Shown one piece after another: positions 1-8,800 of a stretch of 18,787 nucleotides of DNA. The stretch spans positions 1 to 18,787 of the forward strand of contig QXWX01000115.1 in the NCBI GenBank assembly GCA_009911175.1, in the 5' to 3' direction. The translations under genes and the position numbers were made by a program. Under the pieces are notes generated by a model that worked only from the letters and a program-made list of their open reading frames with translations, made no database searches and had not been told where the DNA came from. Within the stretch, counting starts at the first letter, position 1, and each line of letters opens with the position of its first letter. The DNA is from Lachnospiraceae bacterium. GTDB lineage: Bacteria > Bacillota_A > Clostridia > Lachnospirales > Lachnospiraceae.

Positions 1-25
1 ATGAAAAGTCTATACGGAGCTCCTT

Positions 26-421
26 TTAGAAAAAAATAATCTGCAAATCGAATGCTCTTTTAATCTGAAAAACAACAGTCTGGTAGCGGTTGGGTTTGGG
101 TAAGAGCAGTTTCTTTTCTGTTGTCTTTTCGGCTGGTAGGGAAACAGGCGGCGCAATCGCCGCCTGCCCTGCAATCGTCTGTACCGCCTCCATAAAGGTA
201 TAGTCCCTGACTTTTATCAGGTAGTCAACCGCTGACCTGCCCCCGATCCCACGGCTCCACCACATCCATTTCCCGTTGGAAATCTTTAAGCTGTCATGGT
301 TTTTCGTTGTGTAGGTGTTGCCCGAAAAATGCACAAGCTCATAAGGCTCATAATTTTTCAGATACGTCAACAAGTCCATCCGCTTCGCCTCCTGCACGAT
401 TTCCGGTGCGATATATGGCAT
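26..421 (-). CDS. N-terminal part of a DUF3991/TOPRIM primase-like ICE protein, apparently truncated
   Basis: The start chosen is the ATG at 421, giving MPYIAPEIVQEAK; a GGAG motif lies about 10 bases upstream. A longer in-frame extension to 520 runs through a terminator hairpin and is unlikely to be translated. Residues 1-90 look like the N-terminus of ICE proteins annotated as DUF3991/TOPRIM. The stretch HDSLKISNGKWMWWSRG...GRSAVDYLIKV resembles a CHC2 primase zinc-finger fold that has lost its cysteines. Family members, from memory, run to about 300 residues or more with a TOPRIM domain. Here the match fades after NRYQTVV (about position 80) and a stop comes at 26, close to a run of T. Positions 1-75 are more AT-rich than the gene. 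The cause may be a frameshift, an insertion near 75-80, or decay. A DNA-processing role during transfer is inferred. I am fairly sure of the family and less sure of the truncation. Confidence 0.65.
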   Translation of the reverse strand: MPYIAPEIVQEAKRMDLLTYLKNYEPYELVHFSGNTYTTKNHDSLKISNGKWMWWSRGIGGRSAVDYLIKVRDYTFMEAVQTIAGQAAIAPPVSLPAEKTTEKKLLLPKPNRYQTVVFQIKRAFDLQIIFF

Positions 422-440
422 AAATCTCAGCTCCTTTCCT

Positions 441-483
441 GCCCGTGATTGGATATTTGCTGTCTGTTTTTGAATATCCGGGC
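441..483 (-). repeat. Imperfect inverted repeat in the leader of the DUF3991-type gene
   Basis: GGATATT at 451-457 pairs with AATATCC at 473-479, and GCCC at 441-444 pairs with GGGC at 480-483 around a bulge. It lies between the upstream terminator and the ribosome-binding site of the gene starting at 421. It could be a leader hairpin or a remnant of the junction left by insertion of the AT-rich cassette. Confidence 0.35.
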
Positions 484-528
484 ATAAAAATAGCCGATTG
501 ATTCTCGTTTTGAAAATCAATCGGCTAT
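484..528 (-). terminator. Intrinsic terminator of the AT-rich cassette
   Basis: A perfect 14-bp inverted repeat pairs 490-503 (ATAGCCGATTGATT) with 515-528 (AATCAATCGGCTAT) around an 11-base loop. Read on the minus strand, the stem is followed by a run of five T. The stop of the 100-residue gene (540) is only 12 bases before the stem, so it closes that operon. On the plus strand no T-run follows, so it is directional. Confidence 0.75.
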
Positions 529-539
529 GTAAATATAAT

Positions 540-842
540 TCAATTATCAGAATCTAAAGTCTCTTTCGCCAACTCTGCTTCTTTTTCTCGCTTTAATATT
601 TCTAAAAAATTAAAAGCGTTATTTGCATTGTCATAAATAGTAACTGGCATATTGGGATTCATCATATTATGTAATGCCTTTTCTACATAATGCTTTTGCG
701 TCAATTCACCTTGCAGATAATCATTCAATTCTTGCATTTTATTGTCTCTCAATAAACCTTTTATATGCTCCTGTTCATGTTTTATATCTGCTACTTCTTT
801 CAATAATTTAGCTTTTTTATCTTCTTCCACTTGCTTGCTCAT
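540..842 (-). CDS. Small charged helical protein, third gene of the AT-rich cassette, unknown function
   Basis: I do not recognise this 100-residue protein. Residues 1-40 are rich in Lys, Glu and Asp with heptad-like spacing (EEDKKAKLLKEVADIKHEQEH), suggesting a coiled coil. The C-terminus (FLEILKREKEAELAKE) is another charged helix. There is no signal peptide or membrane span. The ATG at 842 follows an AAAGGAAAGG ribosome-binding stretch, and the gene starts only 9 bases after the stop of the 321-residue gene, so the two are probably co-transcribed. An intrinsic terminator follows directly. Low G+C matches its two upstream neighbours and contrasts with the flanking ICE backbone. Its size and position would suit an antitoxin, immunity or accessory subunit, but nothing in the sequence proves that. 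Confidence 0.7.
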   Translation of the reverse strand: MSKQVEEDKKAKLLKEVADIKHEQEHIKGLLRDNKMQELNDYLQGELTQKHYVEKALHNMMNPNMPVTIYDNANNAFNFLEILKREKEAELAKETLDSDN

Positions 843-851
843 CCTTTCCTT

Positions 852-1817
852 TTATTTTATATTATGCTCAACTATATCCATATTTTGTATTGGTATTTCA
901 ACTCCATTCTTGATTTTTCCATATTTTACAGGAATATCATCACAAATTATTCGGATACCAACTCCTAACAAATATAAATTTCCGTAAAAATTTTTATTGA
1001 CCTCTTCTAGTGAATAATAATTGTTTACACATAAATCAAAAAATTGATTATACCAAAACCAATCATTCTGTGGAGATGATGTTATATACTCAAAATCTTC
1101 GATATTTACATCAAACTCTAAGCAATAATATTTTCCTCCCGTAAGATTTCTCCAATCCCTGACTAATCTAACCTTATCATCAAACAGCTTGTTAATCATA
1201 TTTTCAAGTGTTACAAGAAATTCCGGGTTATATTTTACTTCTGAATAATCATGCACATCTTTAAAAGAACCTGATAAATGTACTTCTATTTCTCCTTTAT
1301 CATGAAACAGCTTGCTTCTAATTATCTTTATAGAATCCCTATACGGGCAAGCAAAATCACGGTATCCTAACGGTTCTTCCTCAGAAAAAATTGATTTTAA
1401 ATATTGACATTCTTTACCGTAAAAACACTCTTTACATTCTTGATCTCCTTCAATTAAATGAATTATTTTTCCATTATAGATTATTTTACGTTCATCCAAA
1501 TCAAAAGAAATACCTCTGTCACTTAGAAATTTCTTTAAAGGTGTTTCCTGACTTAATGTTTTATTTAAGGTCAAAAATCCATATTTTTTGAAGGATTCCA
1601 TTCTATCAAACGATGTTGTGATATGTTTACAATGTAACTCTATATCGGAAATATCAATCATATCTAATTGAATCGGATAATGTTCTAAAAAGTAATGGAT
1701 TGGATCATCCTCTAAATTTGCTTTATAGGATAATGGTATTAGCTCTCCATCGTTCATACCATACAGTTCAGAGAACGCCTTTATTACACTCCCTTTATCA
1801 AAAAAATTAACCTTCAC
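852..1817 (-). CDS. Unrecognised 321-aa protein with a four-cysteine cluster, core of the AT-rich cassette
   Basis: Translation starts at a GTG (1815-1817) with GGGAGG five bases upstream. I do not recognise the family. Around residues 60-90 the pattern ELHCKHITTSFDRMESFKKY followed by GFLTL resembles the opening His-x-Thr ... Ile ... Gly-Leu signature of DarT-like and other ADP-ribosyltransferase folds; this is a resemblance by eye only. Near the middle a cluster C-x2-C-x5-C-x19-C (CKEC...C...FAC) could bind zinc or an Fe-S cluster. The C-terminal third is rich in Tyr, Trp and Asn. No signal peptide or transmembrane segment is seen, so it is probably cytoplasmic. It is the largest gene of the cassette, 13 bases after the 133-residue gene and 9 bases before the 100-residue gene. 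It may be an enzyme or toxin of an accessory system, but function is unproven. Confidence 0.75.
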   Translation of the reverse strand: MKVNFFDKGSVIKAFSELYGMNDGELIPLSYKANLEDDPIHYFLEHYPIQLDMIDISDIELHCKHITTSFDRMESFKKYGFLTLNKTLSQETPLKKFLSDRGISFDLDERKIIYNGKIIHLIEGDQECKECFYGKECQYLKSIFSEEEPLGYRDFACPYRDSIKIIRSKLFHDKGEIEVHLSGSFKDVHDYSEVKYNPEFLVTLENMINKLFDDKVRLVRDWRNLTGGKYYCLEFDVNIEDFEYITSSPQNDWFWYNQFFDLCVNNYYSLEEVNKNFYGNLYLLGVGIRIICDDIPVKYGKIKNGVEIPIQNMDIVEHNIK

Positions 1818-1830
1818 TTCTACCTCCCAA

Positions 1831-2232
1831 TTACTTTATACCATAATGTTCATTATATAATTCCTCTACCATATTTCCTATCTTTCTCCCATCCTGCCTT
1901 ATATAGTTCTTGTCATAATAAATTGCTCTTGCTTGTTGCCCAAATTCTTGCCCAAATTCTATTTTTCTATTTAAGCAATATTCCAATAAATACTGAATAA
2001 CTTCTGCCTCAACAGATACTATCTCTAAATCGTCATTAAAAATATATCCTTTTCTCTCCAGCTTTCTTGTAATAGGTATTTCTTTTTTCATAATCCTATT
2101 TATTATATCTTTTGTTTGTGTTTCACTATAATGATTTTCATAAACGAAAGCCTCTGCACGAACCTTTCCATTTATATCGACTACTTTTCCATCTATACAT
2201 ATATCTGCAACTTTAACTATCTTTGTTTCCAT
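1831..2232 (-). CDS. Unrecognised 133-aa protein, first gene of the AT-rich cassette
   Basis: The ATG at 2232 is preceded by GGAGAA nine bases upstream. The N-terminus alternates short beta-like stretches (VADICIDGKVVDINGKVRAEAFVYE); the middle and end are helical (residues 80-133, with QYLLEYCLNRKIEFGQEFGQQ). It has no signal peptide, no membrane span and no recognisable catalytic motif. It is the first gene after the candidate promoter and tandem repeats at 2268-2327, with 13 bases between its stop and the next start, so it heads a three-gene operon. The first-gene position and small size would suit a regulator or antitoxin-like partner of the 321-residue protein, but there is no helix-turn-helix I can point to. 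A plus-strand open frame across it is an AT-rich shadow. Confidence 0.72.
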   Translation of the reverse strand: METKIVKVADICIDGKVVDINGKVRAEAFVYENHYSETQTKDIINRIMKKEIPITRKLERKGYIFNDDLEIVSVEAEVIQYLLEYCLNRKIEFGQEFGQQARAIYYDKNYIRQDGRKIGNMVEELYNEHYGIK

Positions 2233-2267
2233 TTCAAAATCTTCTCCATATCTTTTTCCATAAATAT

Positions 2268-2300
2268 ATCATATATCTGTAAATTTTTCTACAAAGTCAA
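2268..2300 (-). promoter_or_regulatory. Candidate promoter of the AT-rich cassette
   Basis: On the minus strand TTGACT (2300-2295) could be a -35 box. The AT-rich stretch downstream contains several -10-like hexamers (GATATA at 17 bases, TATATG at 19, TATGAT at 21). No single pair is ideal, so the exact -10 is uncertain. It sits just upstream of the 133-residue gene and downstream of two tandem 9-bp repeats. Confidence 0.35.
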
Positions 2301-2309
2301 CTATATAAT

Positions 2310-2327
2310 GGATAGTATGGATAGTAT
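2310..2327. repeat. Two tandem 9-bp repeats GGATAGTAT
   Basis: GGATAGTAT occurs twice head to tail at 2310-2318 and 2319-2327, and the pattern partly continues on the left (ATAATGGATAGT). It lies directly upstream of the candidate -35 box of the cassette, where an operator would be expected. A regulator binding site is inferred, not shown. Confidence 0.5.
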
Positions 2328-2355
2328 CAGTGCCACACTTTTAGAAAAGTTATTA

Positions 2356-2688
2356 TTAAACCACCCCTATTTTCTTCAAATAAGCATATCCATCCGTATG
2401 CCCCCGAAAATAAATCTGCTTTCTCTCGATATTATCTTTTTTCAGACTAAGCCTAAAATACTCCACCAATACCTTGTGTTCTTTTGCTGTCAAAGAAATC
2501 TCTCCCTCACCCTCCGTAACATTCAATATGAACGGATAGTCCCTTTCCATATCCCCGATCTGCCTGCAAAGTGCCACATAGCTGTCATCCTGCTTTCGCA
2601 AATCTACGATTATATAGTTGTCTATCTCCATAAATCCATCTTCGATACGCTTTACTAAATCATTGTATCCCTCTGTTGCTGCGTTCAT
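2356..2688 (-). CDS. Small conserved ICE protein (DUF6664-like), function unknown
   Basis: The ATG at 2688 (MNAATEGYNDLVKRIEDGF) is preferred because AAAGGG lies eight bases upstream. An in-frame GTG at 2697 falls inside that ribosome-binding site. The 110-residue product is soluble and mostly helical, with a conserved-looking end (RKQIYFRGHTDGYAYLKKIG). It resembles a small protein that I recall next to the helicase genes of clostridial ICEs, annotated as DUF6664; that label is from memory. It has its own promoter at 2710-2737 with a perfect TATAAT, although it follows the helicase in the same direction. Its base composition matches the ICE backbone better than the AT-rich cassette that begins just after its stop, so it marks the right boundary of the insertion. 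No function is known to me. Confidence 0.75.
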   Translation of the reverse strand: MNAATEGYNDLVKRIEDGFMEIDNYIIVDLRKQDDSYVALCRQIGDMERDYPFILNVTEGEGEISLTAKEHKVLVEYFRLSLKKDNIERKQIYFRGHTDGYAYLKKIGVV

Positions 2689-2709
2689 TTTTATCACCCT
2701 TTCGTTTTT

Positions 2710-2737
2710 ATTATAATATACCCATTTTTCACCGCAA
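2710..2737 (-). promoter_or_regulatory. Promoter for the 110-aa ICE gene
   Basis: The -35 candidate TTGCGG (2737-2732) is followed after 16 bases by a perfect -10 TATAAT (2715-2710) on the minus strand. Transcription would begin near 2703, about 15 bases before the ATG at 2688, leaving just room for the AAAGGG ribosome-binding site. Confidence 0.6.
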
Positions 2738-2812
2738 CAACAAATATGCGAACCGCTCTTAGTTTTTCCAGTCCGCTATGTAAACGGTACTGGTTGCCCA
2801 ATACCGCTTTTT

Positions 2813-5800
2813 TCACCGTTCCCGGTCTTTGCTGCCTTTCTCCGGCTCCGTTTCTTCTTCCTCCGGCTCAACGTCCAGCACGATATTTTCTTTCTTGTCC
2901 ATATCAAGCAGGGCATTTAACTCCCCCAGCCGGGCGGTCTTTTCCGCTAATTCCTGTTCCTTTGGAAACTCTTTGACTGCCTCTATCTTTGCATTTTCAA
3001 GCTGTGCTTTTAAAGTTTCCAGATGTTCCTCACACCGGGAGAGGTTGTCGCCAAACTTCTCTATCTCATTATCCAGACGGGTAATATTTCCGTGGATGTC
3101 CGTCCCCAGCGTCACATGGTACGCCCGTTTCCCTTGCAGGGTGATGACAAAATCCTTGCTGAAGGTGCTGTAAGAAAGCTCCATCGCAAGCCCACGGTAG
3201 GCTCCCAGCGGAACCGGATCGGGGGAAGTCATGGCTTTGCAGGCTGCAATAATCGCCTGTCCCGCCTCCTTTTTCTCCCCATAGGTCATACCGTTTATCT
3301 GCATAGGTGGGAACGTGTCCCGGTCTGGCGGCGTGTGCGCCTTCACCTGCTCGATGTCCTGCTGGTACTCCACAATCCACTGGCTCTGCCTTTTTATCTC
3401 CATAGGATAGTATTTTGTCACCTTATCCTCCATTTCGTAACGCTGGCTTAGGAAGCTCTGCTTTAAGAGTTGCAGCTTTGACACCTGGATGTCTAAGTCC
3501 ATCTTTTCCTTAATATATGGGTTCCCGGTGGCAAGGGCTTTGATTTCCGCATAGGATAAAGCTACCTCGTCAATGTCCTCGATGGTGCGTGCCGGACTTT
3601 TGGACGTCATGATCTGGCTGATAAATTTCTGCTTGTTCTCAATCATCTGGTACATATATGCGTCAAATGTCCCCTCAGTCACATACCGCACGATAAATAC
3701 TTTCTTGTTCTGGTTGCCCTGACGGATGGTTCGACCGCCCCTTTGCTCTAAATCTCTCGGACGCCACGGGCAGTCTAAATCATGGCTGGCAATGATTAAA
3801 TTCTGGACGTTTGTGCCTGCGCCCATCTTAAACGTGCTGCCCATTAAGATGCGGACGGCTCCCCTGCGTACCTTTGAGAATAGCTCCTTTTTCCTCACCT
3901 CCGTGTTTGCGTCATGGATAAATTCAATCTCCTGCGGCGGGATTCCTTTTGCAATCAGCTTATCCCGCACGTCATTGTAGACGCTGAATGTCCCGTCATT
4001 CTTTGGCGTGGACAAATCGCAGAACAATAACTGTGTTAATTTCTGCTCTTTCCCCTCCTCCCAAAATTGGTAGACTTCGTTGACGCAGGCATTGACTTTG
4101 CTCTCCGGCTCGTCCGGCAGCATTTCATTCGTAAGCCGCTGGTCTAACGCCAGCTTGCGCCCGTCATTGGTAATCAGCAGCATATTGTCCTGCATGGGGT
4201 TCACCATGCCGTTTCGCACACGCTCCGCCCGTTCCCCCAATATCTGTACCATATCCTTTTGTATCTCGCTGGGCTTTACCGCCACCACCTTGTATTCCGC
4301 TTCCGGCACGGGCAGGTTCAGCATATCGGCGGTCTGGATGTCCGCCACTTCCCGGAACATCATCATAAGCTCCGGAAGGTTGTAGAACCTTGCAAACCTC
4401 GTTTTCATCCGGTAGCCGCTGCCCTCCGGGGCTAATTCTATGGCAGAGACGGTTTCCCCGAAGGTGGACGCCCATGCGTCAAAATGCTGCAAATGGTTCC
4501 GCACAAGGGTGTTGTACTGCAAATACCTCTGCATGGTGTAAAGCTCCACCATTGAGTTGCTCACGGGGGTTCCGGTGGCAAATATCACGCCTTTCCCGCC
4601 CGTTATCCCGTCCAGATAGCGGCACTTCATGAACATATCGGATGATTTCTGCGCCTCTGTCTGTGCAATGCCGCCCACATTCCGCATTTTTGTGTAAAGG
4701 TAAAGGTTTTTATAGCCGTCCGCCTCGTCCACAAACAGGCGGTCAACGCCCAGTTCCTCAAAGAAAACAACGTCATCTTTCCGGCTCTGGTCGTTGAGTT
4801 TTGACAGTTTGGTTTGCAGGGATTTTTTTGATTTCTCCATCTGCTTGATGGTGAACCTGCTCCCTCCGTTCCGCTTTGCCTCCGCTATCCCGTCTATGAT
4901 TTCATCCATCTGCTCCTCCAGCATACGCTGCTGCCTCTCTGTGCTGAGCGGCACTTTCTCAAATTGACTGTGGCCGATGATAACTGCGTCAATGTCGCTG
5001 GTCGCAATCCTCGCACAGAATTTCTTCCGGTTCTTGGTTTCAAAATCCTTTTTGGTGGCCACAAGCAGGTTGGCGGCAGGGTAAAGCTGGAGCCACTCGG
5101 CGGCAAACTGCTCTATGATGTGGTTTGGAACCACAATCATGGATTTGTTGCAGAGTCCCAACCGCTTGCACTCCATCGCCGCCGCAACCATCGTATAGGT
5201 TTTCCCGGCTCCCACCACATAGGCAAGCAGGCTGTTCCCCCCGTAAATGATGCGGGCAGCCCCGTTTTTCTGGTGCTGCCTTAACTTAATTTCCGGGTTC
5301 ATGCCATAGAAATTTAAATGGCTCCCGTCATATTCCCTCGGCCGGATGGCGTTGAAATTCTCATTGTAATATGCCGTCAATCTCTGCCTGCGCTCCGGGT
5401 TCTGCCAGATCCAGTCCTGGAACGCCTGCTTGATTAAGTCCTGCTTGCCCTGCGCTATGGCGGTTTCCTCTTTGTTTAAGACTGCCTTTTTCTTCCCGTC
5501 CTCGGTGGGGATATAGTCATAGACACGGGTGTCACGCAGGTTTAACGTATCCTCGATAATCTTATAGGCGTTGGCACGGTGCGTCCCGTATGCATTGTTC
5601 GCCTTCGGGTTCCCCTTGTCATTGCTCTTTCCCTCAATGTTCCACTCCCCGGTGAATTTAGAGAAATGGATTTTGATATTCCATCGGTTGTAGTTTGGCG
5701 TGTCCAGCAGTTGGAACATAAATTCTGACACATCGCTGATAGGAATCCATGTGGCTCCCAGCCGCACACTGATTTCCGATGCGGTCAAGTCCTTCGGCTG

Positions 5801-8800
5801 TACCTTTTCCAGTGCCTCCACGTTGCTTTGATAGGCTTCGGACGCCAGTGCCGCCAGCTTCGCCTCTTTCAGTTTCTCCCGGACATTGCCGGATAAATAT
5901 TCATCTTCCGAAACAAATTCAGGCTCCCCTCCCGCCACATTTGGCAGACGGAAAATCACGCCGGACAGCTCCCGCTCGATCTCCTCCGCACTTTTCCCGG
6001 TTAGGGAACACATATAGTCCATGTCCACTCTGGCTTTCTCGGACAAAGATAACGATAATGCTTCGCTGGCTGTGTCCACCTTTGTCACCGCCTGATGCGG
6101 CTTGATGGTGCGCTTATGGAACATATCGGCTTTCCGTGCGTGTATGCCGTCCTCCGCCACAATCTCTAAAGAGCAGAGCAGCGGATAGCTGTTATCGTCC
6201 GAAAAGACCATGCTGTTTGCCCTGGCATTCAGTATCCCGTACTTCTTCTGGAACGCATCGTACAGTTGGTTTAACTTCCTCTGCTGTTCTTCGATGACCG
6301 TATCGGCGTACCCTTCCGTCTGGTAAGCAATCAGCTCCCGCACACAGTCACGGATGGCAGCCATGCCTTTTACACGGTTTGCGGCGGTCACGGACAGCTC
6401 CACGGGCTTCATGCGGCTGTTCTCCCGGTAATAGATTTTCCCGTCATAAACGGTAAAGGAAAAATTGGCAACGGACGGATCGGCGGGGATAGAGTTATCT
6501 TCTTCCTCCACTAATTCGTCCGTTTCCTGTTCCGCAATCTCCGCCTGAATGTTTTCCACTGCCCCTGCAAGCAGGGTTTCAAGGCTGGCGTCCTCATACG
6601 GGCGGCAGGCGCTGTCCATGCCGTACTTCGTGCTTTCCATCACCATCTCGCCCAACACCATCTCTGGATGTTCCACAAAATAGCGGTTCTGCGTAATCCC
6701 GTTTTCATCAACATCAAGGTATAACCAGTCCGGCTCCGTTTCCACCATGCGGTCACGCTTCTGCAAAAATAAAATATCAGAGGTCACTTCCGTCCCCGCA
6801 TTTTTCTTAAACGTATCGTTGGGAAGCCGTATGGCTCCCAAAAGCTCCGCCCGCTGTGCGATATATTTGCGTATCGCCGGGTTCTTCTTGTCCATCGTCC
6901 CCGATGACGTGATAAACGCAATCACGCCGCCCGGCCTGACTTTATCCAGCGTCTTTGCAAAAAAATAGTCATGCACAAGGAAGTTGTTTTTGTCATACCG
7001 CCTGTCAGATAATTTAAACTGGCCGAACGGGACGTTGCCGATTGCCACGTCAAAAAAACTGTCCGGCAGCTCGGCTTCCTCATACCCCTGCACGGCAACC
7101 GTGGATTTCTGGTAAAGCTGCCCTGCAATCCTGCCCGATATGCTGTCAATCTCCACCCCGTATATCTTGCAGTCTGACAGGCTCTCCGGCTTCATGCCAA
7201 TGAAATTGCCCACCGCACAGGACGGCTCTAAGATGTTGCCGGATTTTAAGCCCATGTTCTCCAATGCCTGATACATGGCACGGATGACAACGGGCGGCGT
7301 GTAAAATGCGGTCAAGGTTGACTGCCTTGCGGCGGCGTACTCCTCCTGCGTCAATACGGTTTTCAGTTCCGGGTACTCATATCCCCATGCGGATTTGGTT
7401 TCGTCAAATGCGTCCGGCAAGCCGCCCCAGCCCACATACTTTGATAAGATTTCCTGCTCCTCCGGCGTTGCGTACCTGTCCTCTTCCTCGCACTTCTTCA
7501 ATAGCTGGATGGCGGCAATGTTTGCCCGGAACTTCTCTTTTGGCGTCCCATGCCCCAGCTCGTCATTGGTAATCCGGTACTGGCTCCGCTGCTCCTTTGG
7601 GATTTCCGGGTGCAGGTCAAAGCCCCGTATCCTGCCCGCCGGCTTTTTCTTCTCCCACGCCGGCGCAAGGTCTGCCTGTTCATTGCTTTCCTTTTCCGTG
7701 CCGATTGGGACGTCGCTTTCCGATAGCTGCTTTTCCTCTCTGGTCGGCAAATATCCCTGTTCCCGGATATTTTGGAACCACTGGCTTGCAAAATCATTTA
7801 ATTCGCTCTCCAGTGCCCCGTCCACAACACCATCCGTCACTACGTTGTCAAAACGGTTTAAGTTGTCCTGCTGGAATGTCCTTGCATTTAAGGTCTTAGC
7901 CTCATGGTCGAACACAAACTCCATGTCCGGATCGGCAAGGGAATCCCCGTTCTGCGTGTAATAATGGGAGATTGCAATGCGGTTCTCCCCGATGCTTTCC
8001 ACGGTAAGCGGCATAAAGGACTGCCCCGCTTCAAACGATTTTGACTCCGTTTCCCCACGCAGCACCTCCGGCGCAAGCTCCATGAGGGCACGATAATTTC
8101 TCTGTGCCACGGTAAGGCTTTCTTCCGGGATTTCCTCTTTTTTTGTCTTTGGTGAAGCGGTTCCCTGCCCGTCCCCTGCGGGAAGGGATTCTGTGTTTTT
8201 CTTTTCGGCTGGTGGTTCCGGCAATGGCCGTTTGATTTTCAAATGGTCATTTGCCGGGTTTTCACGCAGCTTGCGGTCAAATTCCTCACGGGGCATATCT
8301 TTCGTGAACAGTGGGTAGGTGAGGTCATGCAATACCACCATGCTGTCGGTCATGGTAAGAATTTCATATTTCTCCATGCCGATATACACCACGGCTTCCG
8401 GCTGAAGGTCATAGGGCTGGTTCATGGCCGGAAGCCCCTGCACTTCCTCAATCAGTCCCGCAAGCTCCTGATACGCTGCCACATCCGGCTCCGTTGCCTG
8501 CTGGACGCTGATGAGGTAATCCAGAATCGCCATAACTTCATCCGGGTTCAGGAGCTGCTTTTCAATCTGCGCTATCGCCTCCTGCTCGGATTCCCCCTGC
8601 TCCACGTTTGCCTCATATGCCCGCAGGTCGGTTTCCTTATAAAGCTCATTGAGCCTTTTTGCAAGGCTGTCCGGCTCTGCCTTTTTCCCCTCCGGGGGAA
8701 TGGGCGGCTCCGGCTCCGGCAGGGACGGTGTTTCTGTTTCGGCTGGTATGGGCGAAATCAGGCTGAATTTCCCGTCCCGGTAGTCCGTAAGGTCACGGTA

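Noticed and set aside
422..520. N-terminal extension of the DUF3991-type gene to position 520
   Set aside because: The extension would be read through the terminator stem, has no ribosome-binding site and shows no family similarity; the ATG at 421 has a good one.
540..2232. Firm assignment of the cassette as a toxin-antitoxin or named anti-phage system
   Set aside because: Gene sizes and layout fit, but no diagnostic motif of a known system is visible, so only a hypothesis is reported.
2217..2261. A 14-codon minus-strand frame (MEKDMEKILKWKQR) overlapping the first cassette gene
   Set aside because: It contains the ribosome-binding site of the 133-aa gene but has no ribosome-binding site of its own; a leader peptide is possible but not supported.
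2116..2658. A 180-codon plus-strand open frame across the cassette promoter
   Set aside because: It runs antisense to two better supported genes and is rich in Ile, Phe, Tyr, Ser and Cys, as expected from AT-rich DNA read backwards.
3069..3380. A 103-codon alternative minus-strand frame within the helicase C-terminus
   Set aside because: Unlike the TnpV frame it matches no family I know and has no clear ribosome-binding site. It is taken as a chance frame.
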